64,000 nt of DNA from Sphingomonas sinipercae (lineage in GTDB: Bacteria > Pseudomonadota > Alphaproteobacteria > Sphingomonadales > Sphingomonadaceae). The stretch is from positions 1,880,501-1,944,500 of the forward strand of contig NZ_CP049871.1 in assembly GCF_011302055.1 (NCBI RefSeq), read 5' to 3'. Positions within the stretch are counted from its first letter, which is position 1. Every line of letters starts with the position of its first letter. The translations under genes were made by a program, and so were the position numbers. This document shows, piece after piece, positions 31,717 through 39,889 of the stretch. The notes beneath the pieces were generated by a model. That model searched no databases and had not been told where the DNA came from. It saw only the letters and a list, made by a program, of their open reading frames with translations.

Positions 31717-32485
31717 CTTCTGCTGAGATCGGGCCCGCCGCGGCCTTTCGTGCCGCGCGCCAGTGGGTCAGGCGGATCGCCAGGATGGCGAATTCGTAAA
31801 GCAGATATAGCGGCACCAGCATCATCAGCATCGACACTGCGTCCGGCGGCGTGAGCACCGCTGCGACCGCGGCGGAGGCAACTGCTGCGTAGCGCCGGTG
31901 CTTGGTCAAATGATCGAGCGTGATGATGCCGGTGCGCTCAAGGATCATCAGGAGGACTGGGGTCAGGAAGGCGACCCCAAAGCCGAACAGGAAGCGGGTG
32001 CAGAAGCTCAGGTAATTGCCGACCGCCGGAAGCGCTTCCTGCTGGATCCCGCCGATCTCCCCCTGAAAGCCGAGCAGGAAGCTAAGCGCCCACGGCATGG
32101 CCACGAAGTAAGCGAAGGCCGCGCCGCCGCCGAAGAAGACCGGGGTCAGCAACAAGAAGGGCAACAGCGCCTTCTTCTCCTTCATGTACAGGCCGGGCGC
32201 GACGAACCGCCACATCTGCGTCGCGAAGAAGGGGAAGCCGAGCATGAGCGCCGCGAACAGCGCCACTTTCACTTCGACAAAGAAGGCTTCGAAGATGTCG
32301 GTGTAGATGATCTTCCCTTGGCCGGCGGCGATCAGCGGCTGCACCAGCACCGCGAAGATCGGGCGCGCGAAGTAGAGGCAGGCGAAGAACAGGGCCGCAA
32401 GCACGCCGACCGACCACAGCAGCCGGCGCCTCAGCTCGATCAAATGATCGAGCAGCGGCGCCTTGGTCTCGTCGATTTCGCTCAC
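31652..32485 (-). CDS. tatC: Sec-independent translocase subunit TatC
   Basis: Six-helix membrane protein, 277 residues, that recognises twin-arginine signal peptides with TatB. The conserved cytoplasmic N-terminus reads LLDHLIELRRRLLWSV, with FEAFFVEVKVALFAAL and FLTPVLLMILERTGII further on. The C-terminal tail after about residue 250 (ISAEEKREGPEAPPGGGRVGG) is hydrophilic and is encoded opposite the terminator hairpin of the small RNA, so its Gly/Pro content may reflect that constraint. The start overlaps the tatB stop by 4 bases (ATGA). Confidence 0.96.
   Translation of the reverse strand: MSEIDETKAPLLDHLIELRRRLLWSVGVLAALFFACLYFARPIFAVLVQPLIAAGQGKIIYTDIFEAFFVEVKVALFAALMLGFPFFATQMWRFVAPGLYMKEKKALLPFLLLTPVFFGGGAAFAYFVAMPWALSFLLGFQGEIGGIQQEALPAVGNYLSFCTRFLFGFGVAFLTPVLLMILERTGIITLDHLTKHRRYAAVASAAVAAVLTPPDAVSMLMMLVPLYLLYEFAILAIRLTHWRAARKAAAGPISAEEKREGPEAPPGGGRVGGSGPI
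31658..31721 (+). terminator. Strong intrinsic terminator of the candidate small RNA (and of nepR-sensor)
   Basis: GGGCCCGGAA (31658-31667) pairs perfectly with TTCCGGGCCC (31697-31706). After one mismatch, CGCCA/TGGCG extends the stem. The tail is TCTCTTTTTTCTTCT. The hairpin is antisense to the last codons of tatC, whose stop is at 31652. Confidence 0.88.
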
Positions 32486-32817
32486 GGCAATTCGCGCTGC
32501 GGATGCTCGAGCGGAAGCGGCGGCTGGTCGTCGCTGACCGGCTCCACCTCAGGCTCGACGATGGCCGTCGGATCGGTCAGCGCCGGATATTCGCGCATGA
32601 TCCGCTCATTCTCCTCGCGCCATTTCTTCTCCATTTCCTCCAGCTCTGCTTCGCGGACCATCGCTTCGAAGCCGCTGGTGAAATGCCGCGCCATGCCGCG
32701 CATCTTGCCGACCCAGCGCCCGACGGTGCGCATCGTCGTCGGCAATTCCTTGGGGCCAATGAACAGCAGCGCCAGGACGGCGACAATCAGCAGTTCTGTG
32801 GAATCGACGCCGAACAT
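32482..32817 (-). CDS. tatB: Sec-independent translocase subunit TatB
   Basis: A 111-residue protein with the TatB pattern: a short N-terminal membrane helix (STELLIVAVLALLFIGPKELP), then an amphipathic helix MRTVGRWVGKMRGMARHFTSG and a charged acidic tail. It pairs with TatC in signal-peptide recognition. It sits between tatA (15-base gap) and tatC (4-base overlap). Confidence 0.95.
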   Translation of the reverse strand: MFGVDSTELLIVAVLALLFIGPKELPTTMRTVGRWVGKMRGMARHFTSGFEAMVREAELEEMEKKWREENERIMREYPALTDPTAIVEPEVEPVSDDQPPLPLEHPQRELP

Positions 32818-32832
32818 GGGCCGGCGGCGCGC

Positions 32833-33108
32833 TTAGCGGCGCGGCTCGTCGTCTCGCAGCGGCGGTTGCTCTGCGGTCGGGCGCGGTTCGGGGGTGACTT
32901 CGATGGGACGCTCGGGCGGGCGGCTTTGCAGGCGGCCTTCAGCTTCGACGCGCTTGCGCCGCTCTTCTTCCTCGTCGCCAATGCCTTCCTTGAAGCTGCG
33001 CAGGCCCTTGCCGACGTCCTTCATCGCCGCCGAGAAGCGGTTGCCGCCGAACAGCAGCAGCAGGAACAGGCCGAGGATGATCCAGTGAATGAGGCTGAAG
33101 CCGCCCAT
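32833..33108 (-). CDS. tatA: Sec-independent translocase subunit TatA
   Basis: The 91-residue pore-forming subunit. The membrane helix LIHWIILGLFLLLLFG is followed by the amphipathic FSAAMKDVGKGLRSFKEGI, where the canonical F-G hinge is replaced by FGGNRFSA, and a charged tail rich in Glu, Arg and Pro. ATG 33108 has GGAGTGAGTTC upstream. It is the first tat gene after scpB, with a 24-base gap. Confidence 0.95.
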   Translation of the reverse strand: MGGFSLIHWIILGLFLLLLFGGNRFSAAMKDVGKGLRSFKEGIGDEEEERRKRVEAEGRLQSRPPERPIEVTPEPRPTAEQPPLRDDEPRR

Positions 33109-33132
33109 GAACTCACTCCTTTGAACCTGTAT

Positions 33133-33711
33133 CTAGTCGTCCTCGTCGCCGCTTTCCAGTTGCAGTTCGCCCATGGCCGCAAACGCCGCCTCGTCGAGCG
33201 GATCGAGCAGGCCGGCGGCTTTCAGGTCGTCGATCCCGGGTAGGTCGCGACGCGACGCGAGGCCGAAGTGGGTAAGGAATTCGGCCGTGGTCGCGTAGAG
33301 CAGTGGGCGGCCCGGCCCTTCGCGGCGGCCCGCCGTCCGCACCCAGCCTGCCTCCATCAGCACGTCGAGCGTGCCTTTCGAAATCTGCACGCCGCGGATC
33401 GCCTCGATCTCGGCGCGGCTGACCGGCTCATGATAGGCAATGATCGCCAGCGTCTCGGTGGCCGCGCGCGACAGTCGGCGCGGCTCTTCGCGGGTCCGGC
33501 GCAGCAAGTGGGCAAGATCCGGCGCGGTCTGGAAATGCCAGCGACCGCCGCGCTCGACCAGTTCGACTCCGTGCCCCTGATACACCTCGGCAAGCTGCGC
33601 CAGCGCCGCGTCGAGGTCGCCCTCGCCGACGTGCTGGGCAAGCTCGGCCACCGTCAACGGCGTCTCCGATGCGAACAGGGTCGCTTCGACCGCCCGGGCC
33701 AGCTCGTCCAT
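33133..33711 (-). CDS. scpB: Segregation and condensation protein B
   Basis: Winged-helix partner of the bacterial SMC-kleisin complex, 192 residues, with two tandem winged-helix domains (MDELARAVEATLFASETPLT..., ATETLAIIAYHEPVSRAEIEAIRG). GVQISKGTLDVLMEAGWV and RPLLYATTAEFLTHFGL are typical. The ATG at 33711 shares one base with the scpA stop (TGATG), so it is coupled to scpA. The frame extends upstream to 33873 inside scpA and is rejected there. Confidence 0.95.
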   Translation of the reverse strand: MDELARAVEATLFASETPLTVAELAQHVGEGDLDAALAQLAEVYQGHGVELVERGGRWHFQTAPDLAHLLRRTREEPRRLSRAATETLAIIAYHEPVSRAEIEAIRGVQISKGTLDVLMEAGWVRTAGRREGPGRPLLYATTAEFLTHFGLASRRDLPGIDDLKAAGLLDPLDEAAFAAMGELQLESGDEDD

Positions 33712-34463
33712 CAGGCGACCCTGACCCGCAACGGCGCGAAGGCGCTTTCCTGGGCGAGGTCGAGCCGGCCGCGCCGGGCCAGTTCCAGGGTTGCGACAAA
33801 GCTCGAGGCAAGCGCCGACTTGGCGTATTGCGGATCGGCCGTGTCGGGCAGGAACGCGCGAATCTCGGTCCACTCGATGGCCATGCCGATCAGCTTGCCG
33901 ACCCGTTCGATCGCTTCTTCCAGGGTCATGACCGAACGCGCGTGGACGACGTGGAAGGCCGGTTGGGTGCGCGCCTTAACCGTGCCGTAAGCGGCGAACA
34001 GGTCGAAGGCGGTGGCATGCCACGCCGACTTGCGCACCAGCCGAAGACCCTCCGGCGCCGCCCGGACGAAAACATCGCGGCCGACGCGGTCGCGGCCCAT
34101 CAGGCGAGCGCCGGCTTCGCGCATGGCATCCAGCCGCTGCAGCCGCATCTGCAGGCGCAGCGCGATTTCTTCCGGGCTGGGATCCTGCTCCGGATCCTTG
34201 GGAAGCAGCAGGCAGGATTTAAGGTAGGCCAGCCACGCCGCCATGACGAGATAGTCGGCGGCGATCTCAAGCTTCAGCGCTCGCGCCTGGTTCAAGTAAG
34301 CGAGATATTGTTCGACCAGCGCGAGGATGGAAATCTGCGCCAGATCGACCTTTTGCCCGCGCGCGAGCTCGAGCAACAGGTCGAGCGGACCTTCCCAGCC
34401 ATCGAGCGTAAGGTTGAGCTCATCCGGCTCGCTGTGCACCAATCTGAGCTGCTGCTCGGCCAT
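33711..34463 (-). CDS. scpA: Segregation and condensation protein A (kleisin)
   Basis: A 250-residue kleisin bridging SMC heads. The N-terminal helical region has LTLDGWEGPLDLLLELARGQKVDLAQISILALVEQY with the conserved F/WEGPLDLLL signature. A C-terminal winged helix begins near MTLEEAIERVGKLIG. Together with scpB it is part of the chromosome organisation complex. It sits 21 bases after nagZ. Confidence 0.95.
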   Translation of the reverse strand: MAEQQLRLVHSEPDELNLTLDGWEGPLDLLLELARGQKVDLAQISILALVEQYLAYLNQARALKLEIAADYLVMAAWLAYLKSCLLLPKDPEQDPSPEEIALRLQMRLQRLDAMREAGARLMGRDRVGRDVFVRAAPEGLRLVRKSAWHATAFDLFAAYGTVKARTQPAFHVVHARSVMTLEEAIERVGKLIGMAIEWTEIRAFLPDTADPQYAKSALASSFVATLELARRGRLDLAQESAFAPLRVRVA

Positions 34464-34484
34464 CAGGCGAGGCTATCGCGCCGT

Positions 34485-35492
34485 TCAGGCAAGCGCCAGA
34501 AGCTGGTCGCGCTTGTCCACACATTCCGCAAAGCTGGGGCCGTCCTGCGCTTCGGCGATGGTGGCCATGGCCCGCGCCAGCCGCTCCTCCCCAACCGCGC
34601 TCATTGCCGGCACTGCGGCAGCGATCGCGACCATCTCCTCCATGATTCCCGAACAATGCAGCGCGACATCGCAACCGGCGGCCACGGCGCCGGCAGCGCG
34701 CTCCCCGAAATCGCCTTGGAGCGCGTTCATGCCAAGATCGTCGCTCATCAGCCAGCCGTCGAACCCGATGCGCTCGCGAATGATTTGGCTGATGACGGTT
34801 GGCGAAAGGCTGCCCGGACGCGCCTTGTCCCAGGCAGTGTAGACGACATGGGCGGTCATCCCCATCGGCGCCCAGTTCAACCGCTCGAAGGGTTCGAGAT
34901 CGACCTGCAATTCTTCTTCGCTGGCGGTGACCACCGGCAGTTCGAGGTGGCTGTCGACCAGGGCCCGGCCGTGGCCCGGCATATGCTTGATCACCCCGAC
35001 CACGCCCGCGGACCGAAGCCCCGTTAGGACCGCGCGGCCGAGCGCCGCAACCTGCATCGGATCGGCGCCGAGCGCGCGATCGCCGACAATGTCGCTGGCG
35101 CCCGGCTGTCGGACGTCGAGCATCGGCAGGCAGTCGACGTTGATTCCCGCCTCGGCGAGCATCAGCCCGAGGGCGCGCGCGTTGGAGCGGACCGCCTCGA
35201 TCGCCGATGAGGGCGCCGTTTCGTAGAGACGCGCGAAGGCTTCCGCCGCCGGGAAGGCGGGCCATTCCGGCGCCTTCATCCGCGCCACCCGGCCGCCTTC
35301 CTGATCGATCAGGATCGGCACGTCGGCGCGGCCCGACAGGTCCCGCAACGCGTCCGTCAGCGTCAGCAGTTGCTGCTGGCTCTCGCAATTGCGCTTGAAG
35401 AGGATGAACCCCGCTGGGTCGGCATCGCGAAAGAAGCCGCGTTCCTCGTCCGAAAGCTGGGGCCCGGCGAGTCCGTAAATTGCAGCCTGCAC
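34485..35492 (-). CDS. nagZ: Beta-N-acetylhexosaminidase (GH3)
   Basis: Cytoplasmic glycosidase that removes GlcNAc from anhydromuropeptides in cell-wall recycling. The 335-residue single-domain GH3 has VPILIDQEGGRVARMK, the catalytic-loop KHMPGHGRALVDSH with the His/Asp dyad, and the nucleophile Asp in GWLMSDDLGM. The start is GTG at 35492, five bases after the SPOR gene stop. Its position between the SPOR protein and scpA is the usual alphaproteobacterial arrangement. Confidence 0.95.
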   Translation of the reverse strand: MQAAIYGLAGPQLSDEERGFFRDADPAGFILFKRNCESQQQLLTLTDALRDLSGRADVPILIDQEGGRVARMKAPEWPAFPAAEAFARLYETAPSSAIEAVRSNARALGLMLAEAGINVDCLPMLDVRQPGASDIVGDRALGADPMQVAALGRAVLTGLRSAGVVGVIKHMPGHGRALVDSHLELPVVTASEEELQVDLEPFERLNWAPMGMTAHVVYTAWDKARPGSLSPTVISQIIRERIGFDGWLMSDDLGMNALQGDFGERAAGAVAAGCDVALHCSGIMEEMVAIAAAVPAMSAVGEERLARAMATIAEAQDGPSFAECVDKRDQLLALA

Positions 35493-35496
35493 CGTC

Positions 35497-36195
35497 CTAC
35501 CTCGCGATGAAACAGCTTTCGCCGGCGGCCTGGAGCGCCTTGCACATCTCCTGCGCCCGCGCCGGGCTGGAAGCGCCGGCCCGCAAGCGATAGCCGCTGC
35601 TGCCGCCCGCCGAATATGGCACGACGATCTTGCTGAGGCTGCCCAGGTCCGGGAAACGCGCGGTCAGGGCGCTCCACGCCCGCTGTGCCTGCGCCGTATT
35701 CTTGTAAGCACCGAGCTGGATGACCGAGCCGCCGCCCGAAACCGCCGGCTGTTCAGGCTTTGCTTCCGATTTTGGCGTGGGCGGTACGGGCTTTTCGGCC
35801 TCGGCCGCGGGCGTCGCCTCCGATTGGGGCGCGGGGACGGATCCGGGCTGCCGCGGCAGCCGGCTGGTGTCGAGCTGGGAATCGAAGTCCTGCCCGGCGC
35901 TGGTTTGATAGGCCGTCTCGCTGTCCCCGGCGACGTCCAGCCCGCCAGGATCGGTCGGCTTGACCTTGTAGGGGCCTGAAGGCGCTTCGATCAGTTCCGG
36001 AGCGCTGCCGGCTTCGCCAGCATCCTTGCGGCCAATCCAAAAAAAGGTCGCGGCGACGATTGCTGCGGCGGCAAGCACGACCACGAGCGCGGCGAGCATC
36101 CGCCCCGCCGAAACGCCGCTCGGCGCGTCTTCATCCTCGACTTCCTGCAGCCAGGGCAGGCGGTCCTCGTCGTAGACCGCGCGGCTGTCGGACAT
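35497..36195 (-). CDS. SPOR-domain membrane protein
   Basis: A 232-residue protein with a short cytoplasmic part, one membrane helix (MLAALVVVLAAAAIVAATFFWIG, about residues 29-51), a Pro/Ala/Glu-rich periplasmic linker and a C-terminal SPOR domain (VIQLGAYKNTAQAQRAWSAL to MCKALQAAGESC). SPOR domains bind denuded glycan strands at the division septum, so it is probably a division-site protein. Its ATG shares a base with the argS stop (TGATG). Confidence 0.9.
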   Translation of the reverse strand: MSDSRAVYDEDRLPWLQEVEDEDAPSGVSAGRMLAALVVVLAAAAIVAATFFWIGRKDAGEAGSAPELIEAPSGPYKVKPTDPGGLDVAGDSETAYQTSAGQDFDSQLDTSRLPRQPGSVPAPQSEATPAAEAEKPVPPTPKSEAKPEQPAVSGGGSVIQLGAYKNTAQAQRAWSALTARFPDLGSLSKIVVPYSAGGSSGYRLRAGASSPARAQEMCKALQAAGESCFIAR

Positions 36196-37925
36196 CAGCG
36201 CATCTCCTCGGCGGCCTCGACCCCCATCAGCTTCAGGCCGCTGCGAATGATTTGCCCGATGCCCCGCGCCAGTTCCAGACGGGCCCGAGAAAGCTGTGGA
36301 TTGTCCTCCACCAGGAAGCGCCGGCCCGGATCGTCGTTGCCGCGGTTCCAGAGGGCGTGGAACGCCGCCGCCAAATCGTAGAGATAAAAAGCAATGCGAT
36401 GCGGTTCGTGAGCCATTGCCGCGGCCTCGATCGTCCGCGGGAACTGGGCCGCGAACTTGACCAGCCCCAGTTCCTCTTCGTCCAGCAGCGACAGGTCGGC
36501 GCCAGCGTCGAGGCTGACCCCCGCATCCGCCGCCTTGCGGTGCAGTGAGGAAATCCGCGCATGGGCATATTGCACGTAGAAGACCGGATTATCCTTCGAC
36601 GCCTCGACGACCTTGGCGAAGTCGAAGTCGAGCATCGTATCGGCGCGCTTGGTCAGCATCATGAAGCGAACGACGTCCTTGCCGACCTCGCCGACAACAT
36701 CGGCCAGCGTGACGAAGTCGCCCGCCCGCTTCGACATCTTTACCGGCTCACCCGCGCGGAACAGGCGCACCATCTGGACCAGCTTCACATCGAGGTCGAC
36801 GCGGCCGTCGGTCAGCGCCTTGACCGCCGATTGGACGCGCTTGACCGTGCCGGCGTGGTCGGCACCCCAGATGTTGACCAGATGGTCGGCATCCTGCGCC
36901 TTTTTCAGGTGATAGGCAGCATCGGCCCCGAAATAGGTCCAGCTGCCGTCCGACTTCTTCATCGGCCGGTCCTGGTCGTCGCCGAACTCGGTCGATCGGA
37001 ACAAGGTCAGCTCGACCGGCTCCCAGTCGTCCGGAGTTTCGCCCTTTGGCGCCTCGAGCGTGCCTTGGTAGATCAGCCCGCGCTGCTTGAGCTGCTCCAG
37101 GCCGGCATCGACCGCGCCCGACTGCTGCAGCTTCGCTTCCGATGCGAAAATGTCGTGGTGGATATTGAGCAGCGCGAGGTCGTGGCGGATTAGGTCGAGC
37201 ATCGCGGCGACCGCGCGCTCCATGAACAATGCCAGCCATTCGCTTTCGGGTGCCTGCGCGAACCGGTCGCCATATTCGGCCGCGAGCGCGGTACCGATCG
37301 GCACCAGGTAATCCCCTGGGTACATGCCCTCGGGGATCGGGCCGATGTCCTCGCCGAGCGCTTCGCGGTACCGCAAGTGCACCGAACGGGCGAGCGTTTC
37401 GACCTGGCTGCCCGCGTCGTTGACGTAATATTCCTTGGTGACCCGGAATCCCGCCGCTTCGAGCAGGCGCGCCAGCGCATCGCCGACGACCGCGCCGCGG
37501 CAATGACCCATGTGCAGCGGCCCGGTCGGGTTGGCGGAGACATATTCGACGTTGACCCGCTCATTCTTGCCCGCGGTCGACTGGCCGTACGCGTCGCCTT
37601 CGCGAAGGATCGTCGCCAGTTCATTACGCCAGCTTTCGGGCGCCAGGCGGATGTTGAGGAAGCCCGGCCCGGCGACTTCGACCGAAGCGACGGTCGGGAT
37701 CGCCTCCAGCTTGGGCGCGATTGCCGCAGCCAGCGACCGCGGGTTGGTCGAAGCCGCTTTCGCAAGCACCATCGCCGCATTGGTCGCCAGGTCGCCGTGC
37801 GCCGGGTCGCGCGGCGGCTCGACCGCGACCGCGCGCCGATTGATGTCCGCCGGCAGCGTGCCGTCAGCCTGAAGTTCGTCCAACACTCCGTCGAGGAGCG
37901 CTGCGTAATGAGAGTATACGCTCAA
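36195..37925 (-). CDS. argS: Arginyl-tRNA synthetase
   Basis: Charges tRNA-Arg with arginine; class I synthetase of 576 residues. It has the N-terminal Add-1 domain, the HIGH-like motif HMGH in [19 protein letters not shown] (the KMSKS-like loop) in [16 protein letters not shown] and the C-terminal DALR anticodon-binding domain. The frame begins with TTG (TTG AGC GTA TAC); there is no in-frame ATG near it, and GGTGA lies about 10 bases upstream. Next to dgt in most sphingomonads, it is here separated by the DUF922-like gene. Confidence 0.96.
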   Translation of the reverse strand: MSVYSHYAALLDGVLDELQADGTLPADINRRAVAVEPPRDPAHGDLATNAAMVLAKAASTNPRSLAAAIAPKLEAIPTVASVEVAGPGFLNIRLAPESWRNELATILREGDAYGQSTAGKNERVNVEYVSANPTGPLHMGHCRGAVVGDALARLLEAAGFRVTKEYYVNDAGSQVETLARSVHLRYREALGEDIGPIPEGMYPGDYLVPIGTALAAEYGDRFAQAPESEWLALFMERAVAAMLDLIRHDLALLNIHHDIFASEAKLQQSGAVDAGLEQLKQRGLIYQGTLEAPKGETPDDWEPVELTLFRSTEFGDDQDRPMKKSDGSWTYFGADAAYHLKKAQDADHLVNIWGADHAGTVKRVQSAVKALTDGRVDLDVKLVQMVRLFRAGEPVKMSKRAGDFVTLADVVGEVGKDVVRFMMLTKRADTMLDFDFAKVVEASKDNPVFYVQYAHARISSLHRKAADAGVSLDAGADLSLLDEEELGLVKFAAQFPRTIEAAAMAHEPHRIAFYLYDLAAAFHALWNRGNDDPGRRFLVEDNPQLSRARLELARGIGQIIRSGLKLMGVEAAEEMR

Positions 37926-38046
37926 CTTATGTTCACCATGGGATCGGCAGAGCGCGCCCTCTAACGCACCACCATCGCCGCGTCACGGGTGCTTGCCGCG
38001 CGGCCGTCCGTCGCTAGAAGCGGTCCGACCGCTACGGAGATTCACA

Positions 38047-38721
38047 ATGATCAATGTTTTCATCGCTCTACTCGCCACCGGCGCTGCCCAGGCTGTGATG
38101 CCGACGGTTTCGCCCGCGCCGGCCCGTCCGCTGAGCAGCATTCCCGGCGTGACGGTCAAATATTACGATGTCCCCGGCAATACGCCCGAAGCGGTCAACA
38201 AGGCGATCATCGCCATGCGCACGGCTCCCGGAACGTCTGGCCCGAAGACGGTCAGCACCGCTTGGAGCACCGACGCGGAAATCGGCAAGACGACGACCGC
38301 GGGCGTTTGCAAGGTTGCTTCCGCGAAGGTCAATTTCACTGGCACGGTCGAGCTGCCCCGGCTGGCGACGCAGTCCGCCAAGCCGGAATTCCTCAAGAAC
38401 TGGAATGGGTTTGTCAGCGGGCTGGAGGCTGAGGCCGCCGCCGATCTCGGTTATGTCTATGACAATCGGGGGATGATCGAAAAAGCGATCATGGCGGCCC
38501 CCTGCGATGGCACTGCAGAAGCGATGAAGGCCGCCAGCGAGCAGCTGAAGGCGCAGGTCCGCACCGCCAGTGCGCAGCGCGCCGCGGCCCGCTCCGCGGC
38601 CGCACGAGCGGCGACGGCACAAAGCGCGCAACCCGCCGCGCCGACGGCCGAGCCCAAGCGCTCGCGCGAAAAGAGCATCAGCGGTCTCGACAAGCAGACC
38701 ACACGGCCGACCGACGACTAG
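38047..38721 (+). CDS. Secreted DUF922-like protein without the HExxH zinc motif
   Basis: A 224-residue protein with a signal peptide (MINVFIALLATGAAQA). The core YYDVPGNTPEAVNKAIIAMRT, the TAWSTDAEIGK segment, the strand C-K-V-A-S-A-K-V-N-F-T-G-T-V-E-L-P-R and a later Cys resemble DUF922, annotated as predicted secreted zinc proteases. Where the family has a His-Glu-x-x-His helix this protein reads GLEAEAAADL, so a zinc protease is unlikely. The C-terminal 60 residues are an Ala/Arg/Gln-rich, low-complexity tail. It lies on the plus strand between argS and dgt, which are both on the minus strand. Confidence 0.65.
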   Translation: MINVFIALLATGAAQAVMPTVSPAPARPLSSIPGVTVKYYDVPGNTPEAVNKAIIAMRTAPGTSGPKTVSTAWSTDAEIGKTTTAGVCKVASAKVNFTGTVELPRLATQSAKPEFLKNWNGFVSGLEAEAAADLGYVYDNRGMIEKAIMAAPCDGTAEAMKAASEQLKAQVRTASAQRAAARSAAARAATAQSAQPAAPTAEPKRSREKSISGLDKQTTRPTDD

Positions 38722-38728
38722 GAAACGG

Positions 38729-39889
38729 TTAGAAGCGTTCCGGAAGATCGACCGGCCCGACCAACGCTCGATAGCGGGCGATTGCGAACGGGTCGGTCAT
38801 CCCGGCAATGAAGTCGCCAACGCGGCGGCTGTGGTCCACCGCGTCGCCTGACCCGCGCCAGTCTTCGGGAAGCAGGCTGGGGTCATCGAGATAGGCCTTG
38901 GCGAGGCCCGCGATGACCTGCTGCGCCTGCTGTCGTACCGGATGCAGCGCCGGCGCGTTGTAGACCTGGTCGTAGAGAAACCGCTTCAACGCCCGCTCCT
39001 CGGCGGCGAGCCCGGCTGAAAATCCGACCAGGGGACCATTGGCGGCACGCACGTCGTCCACGGTTTCGACACCGCTTGCGTCGATCCTCCGGCGCGTCTC
39101 CTCCAGCACATCCGCAACCATGGTGCCGATCTGGTCGCGCACGAGCGCCCGCTGCATCTTGTCGGGTGCCAACGTCCCGCAGCGCTCCTCGATCATGCCC
39201 CAGTGGCGCGCCACAAGCGGTACTTCCCTCAGGCTTTCGGTATCGAGCAGCCCCGCCCGCAGCCCATCGTCGATATCGTGATTGTCATAGGCGATGTCGT
39301 CCGCGATCGCCGCCACCTGCGCTTCCAGGCTCGGCCAGGAACCCAGTCTCAGGTCGAAGTCGGCATCTGCCTCGGCCAGCGCCCAGCTGGGACTAGCGAC
39401 CGGCCCGTTATGCTTGGCCAGGCCCTCAAGAGCTTCCCAGCTGAGGTTGAGGCCGTCAAAACCGACGTATGGCGTCTCCAGCCTCGTGACGAGGCGGATC
39501 GAGTGGGCGTTGTGGTCGAAGCCGCCGGCCTCTGCCAGCGCATCCTGCAACGCATCCTCGCCAGCGTGACCGAACGGCGGGTGGCCGAGATCGTGGGCCA
39601 GGCACAATGTCTCGGTCAGGTCTTCGTTCAGGCCGAGCGCGCGGGCGATGGTCCGGCCGATTTGCGCCACTTCCAGGCTGTGGGTCAGACGAACGCGATA
39701 ATGGTCGCCGTCGGGTGCGACGAAGACCTGGGTCTTGTGGCGCAGCCTGCGGAAGGCGATCGAGTGGATAATCCGGTCGCGGTCGCGCTGGAACACGTCG
39801 CGTGGGCCGCGCGGGCCGGAATCGCTTTCCTGGTGCCGGCGCCCGCGCGACAGGCTTGGCTGGACCGCCAGCGCAGGGTTGAGCTTCAC
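38729..39889 (-). CDS. dgt: Deoxyguanosinetriphosphate triphosphohydrolase-like protein (HD domain)
   Basis: A 386-residue HD-superfamily phosphohydrolase of the dNTPase type. Metal-binding residues are in VRLTHSLEVAQIGR, AHDLGHPPFGHAGEDAL and a later Asp in AAIADDIAYDNHDIDDG. Such proteins cleave dNTPs to nucleoside and tripolyphosphate and help control dNTP pools. The start is GTG at 39889, overlapping the TPR/SPOR gene stop in a GTGA junction. The dgt-argS order is common in alphaproteobacteria. Confidence 0.92.
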   Translation of the reverse strand: MKLNPALAVQPSLSRGRRHQESDSGPRGPRDVFQRDRDRIIHSIAFRRLRHKTQVFVAPDGDHYRVRLTHSLEVAQIGRTIARALGLNEDLTETLCLAHDLGHPPFGHAGEDALQDALAEAGGFDHNAHSIRLVTRLETPYVGFDGLNLSWEALEGLAKHNGPVASPSWALAEADADFDLRLGSWPSLEAQVAAIADDIAYDNHDIDDGLRAGLLDTESLREVPLVARHWGMIEERCGTLAPDKMQRALVRDQIGTMVADVLEETRRRIDASGVETVDDVRAANGPLVGFSAGLAAEERALKRFLYDQVYNAPALHPVRQQAQQVIAGLAKAYLDDPSLLPEDWRGSGDAVDHSRRVGDFIAGMTDPFAIARYRALVGPVDLPERF

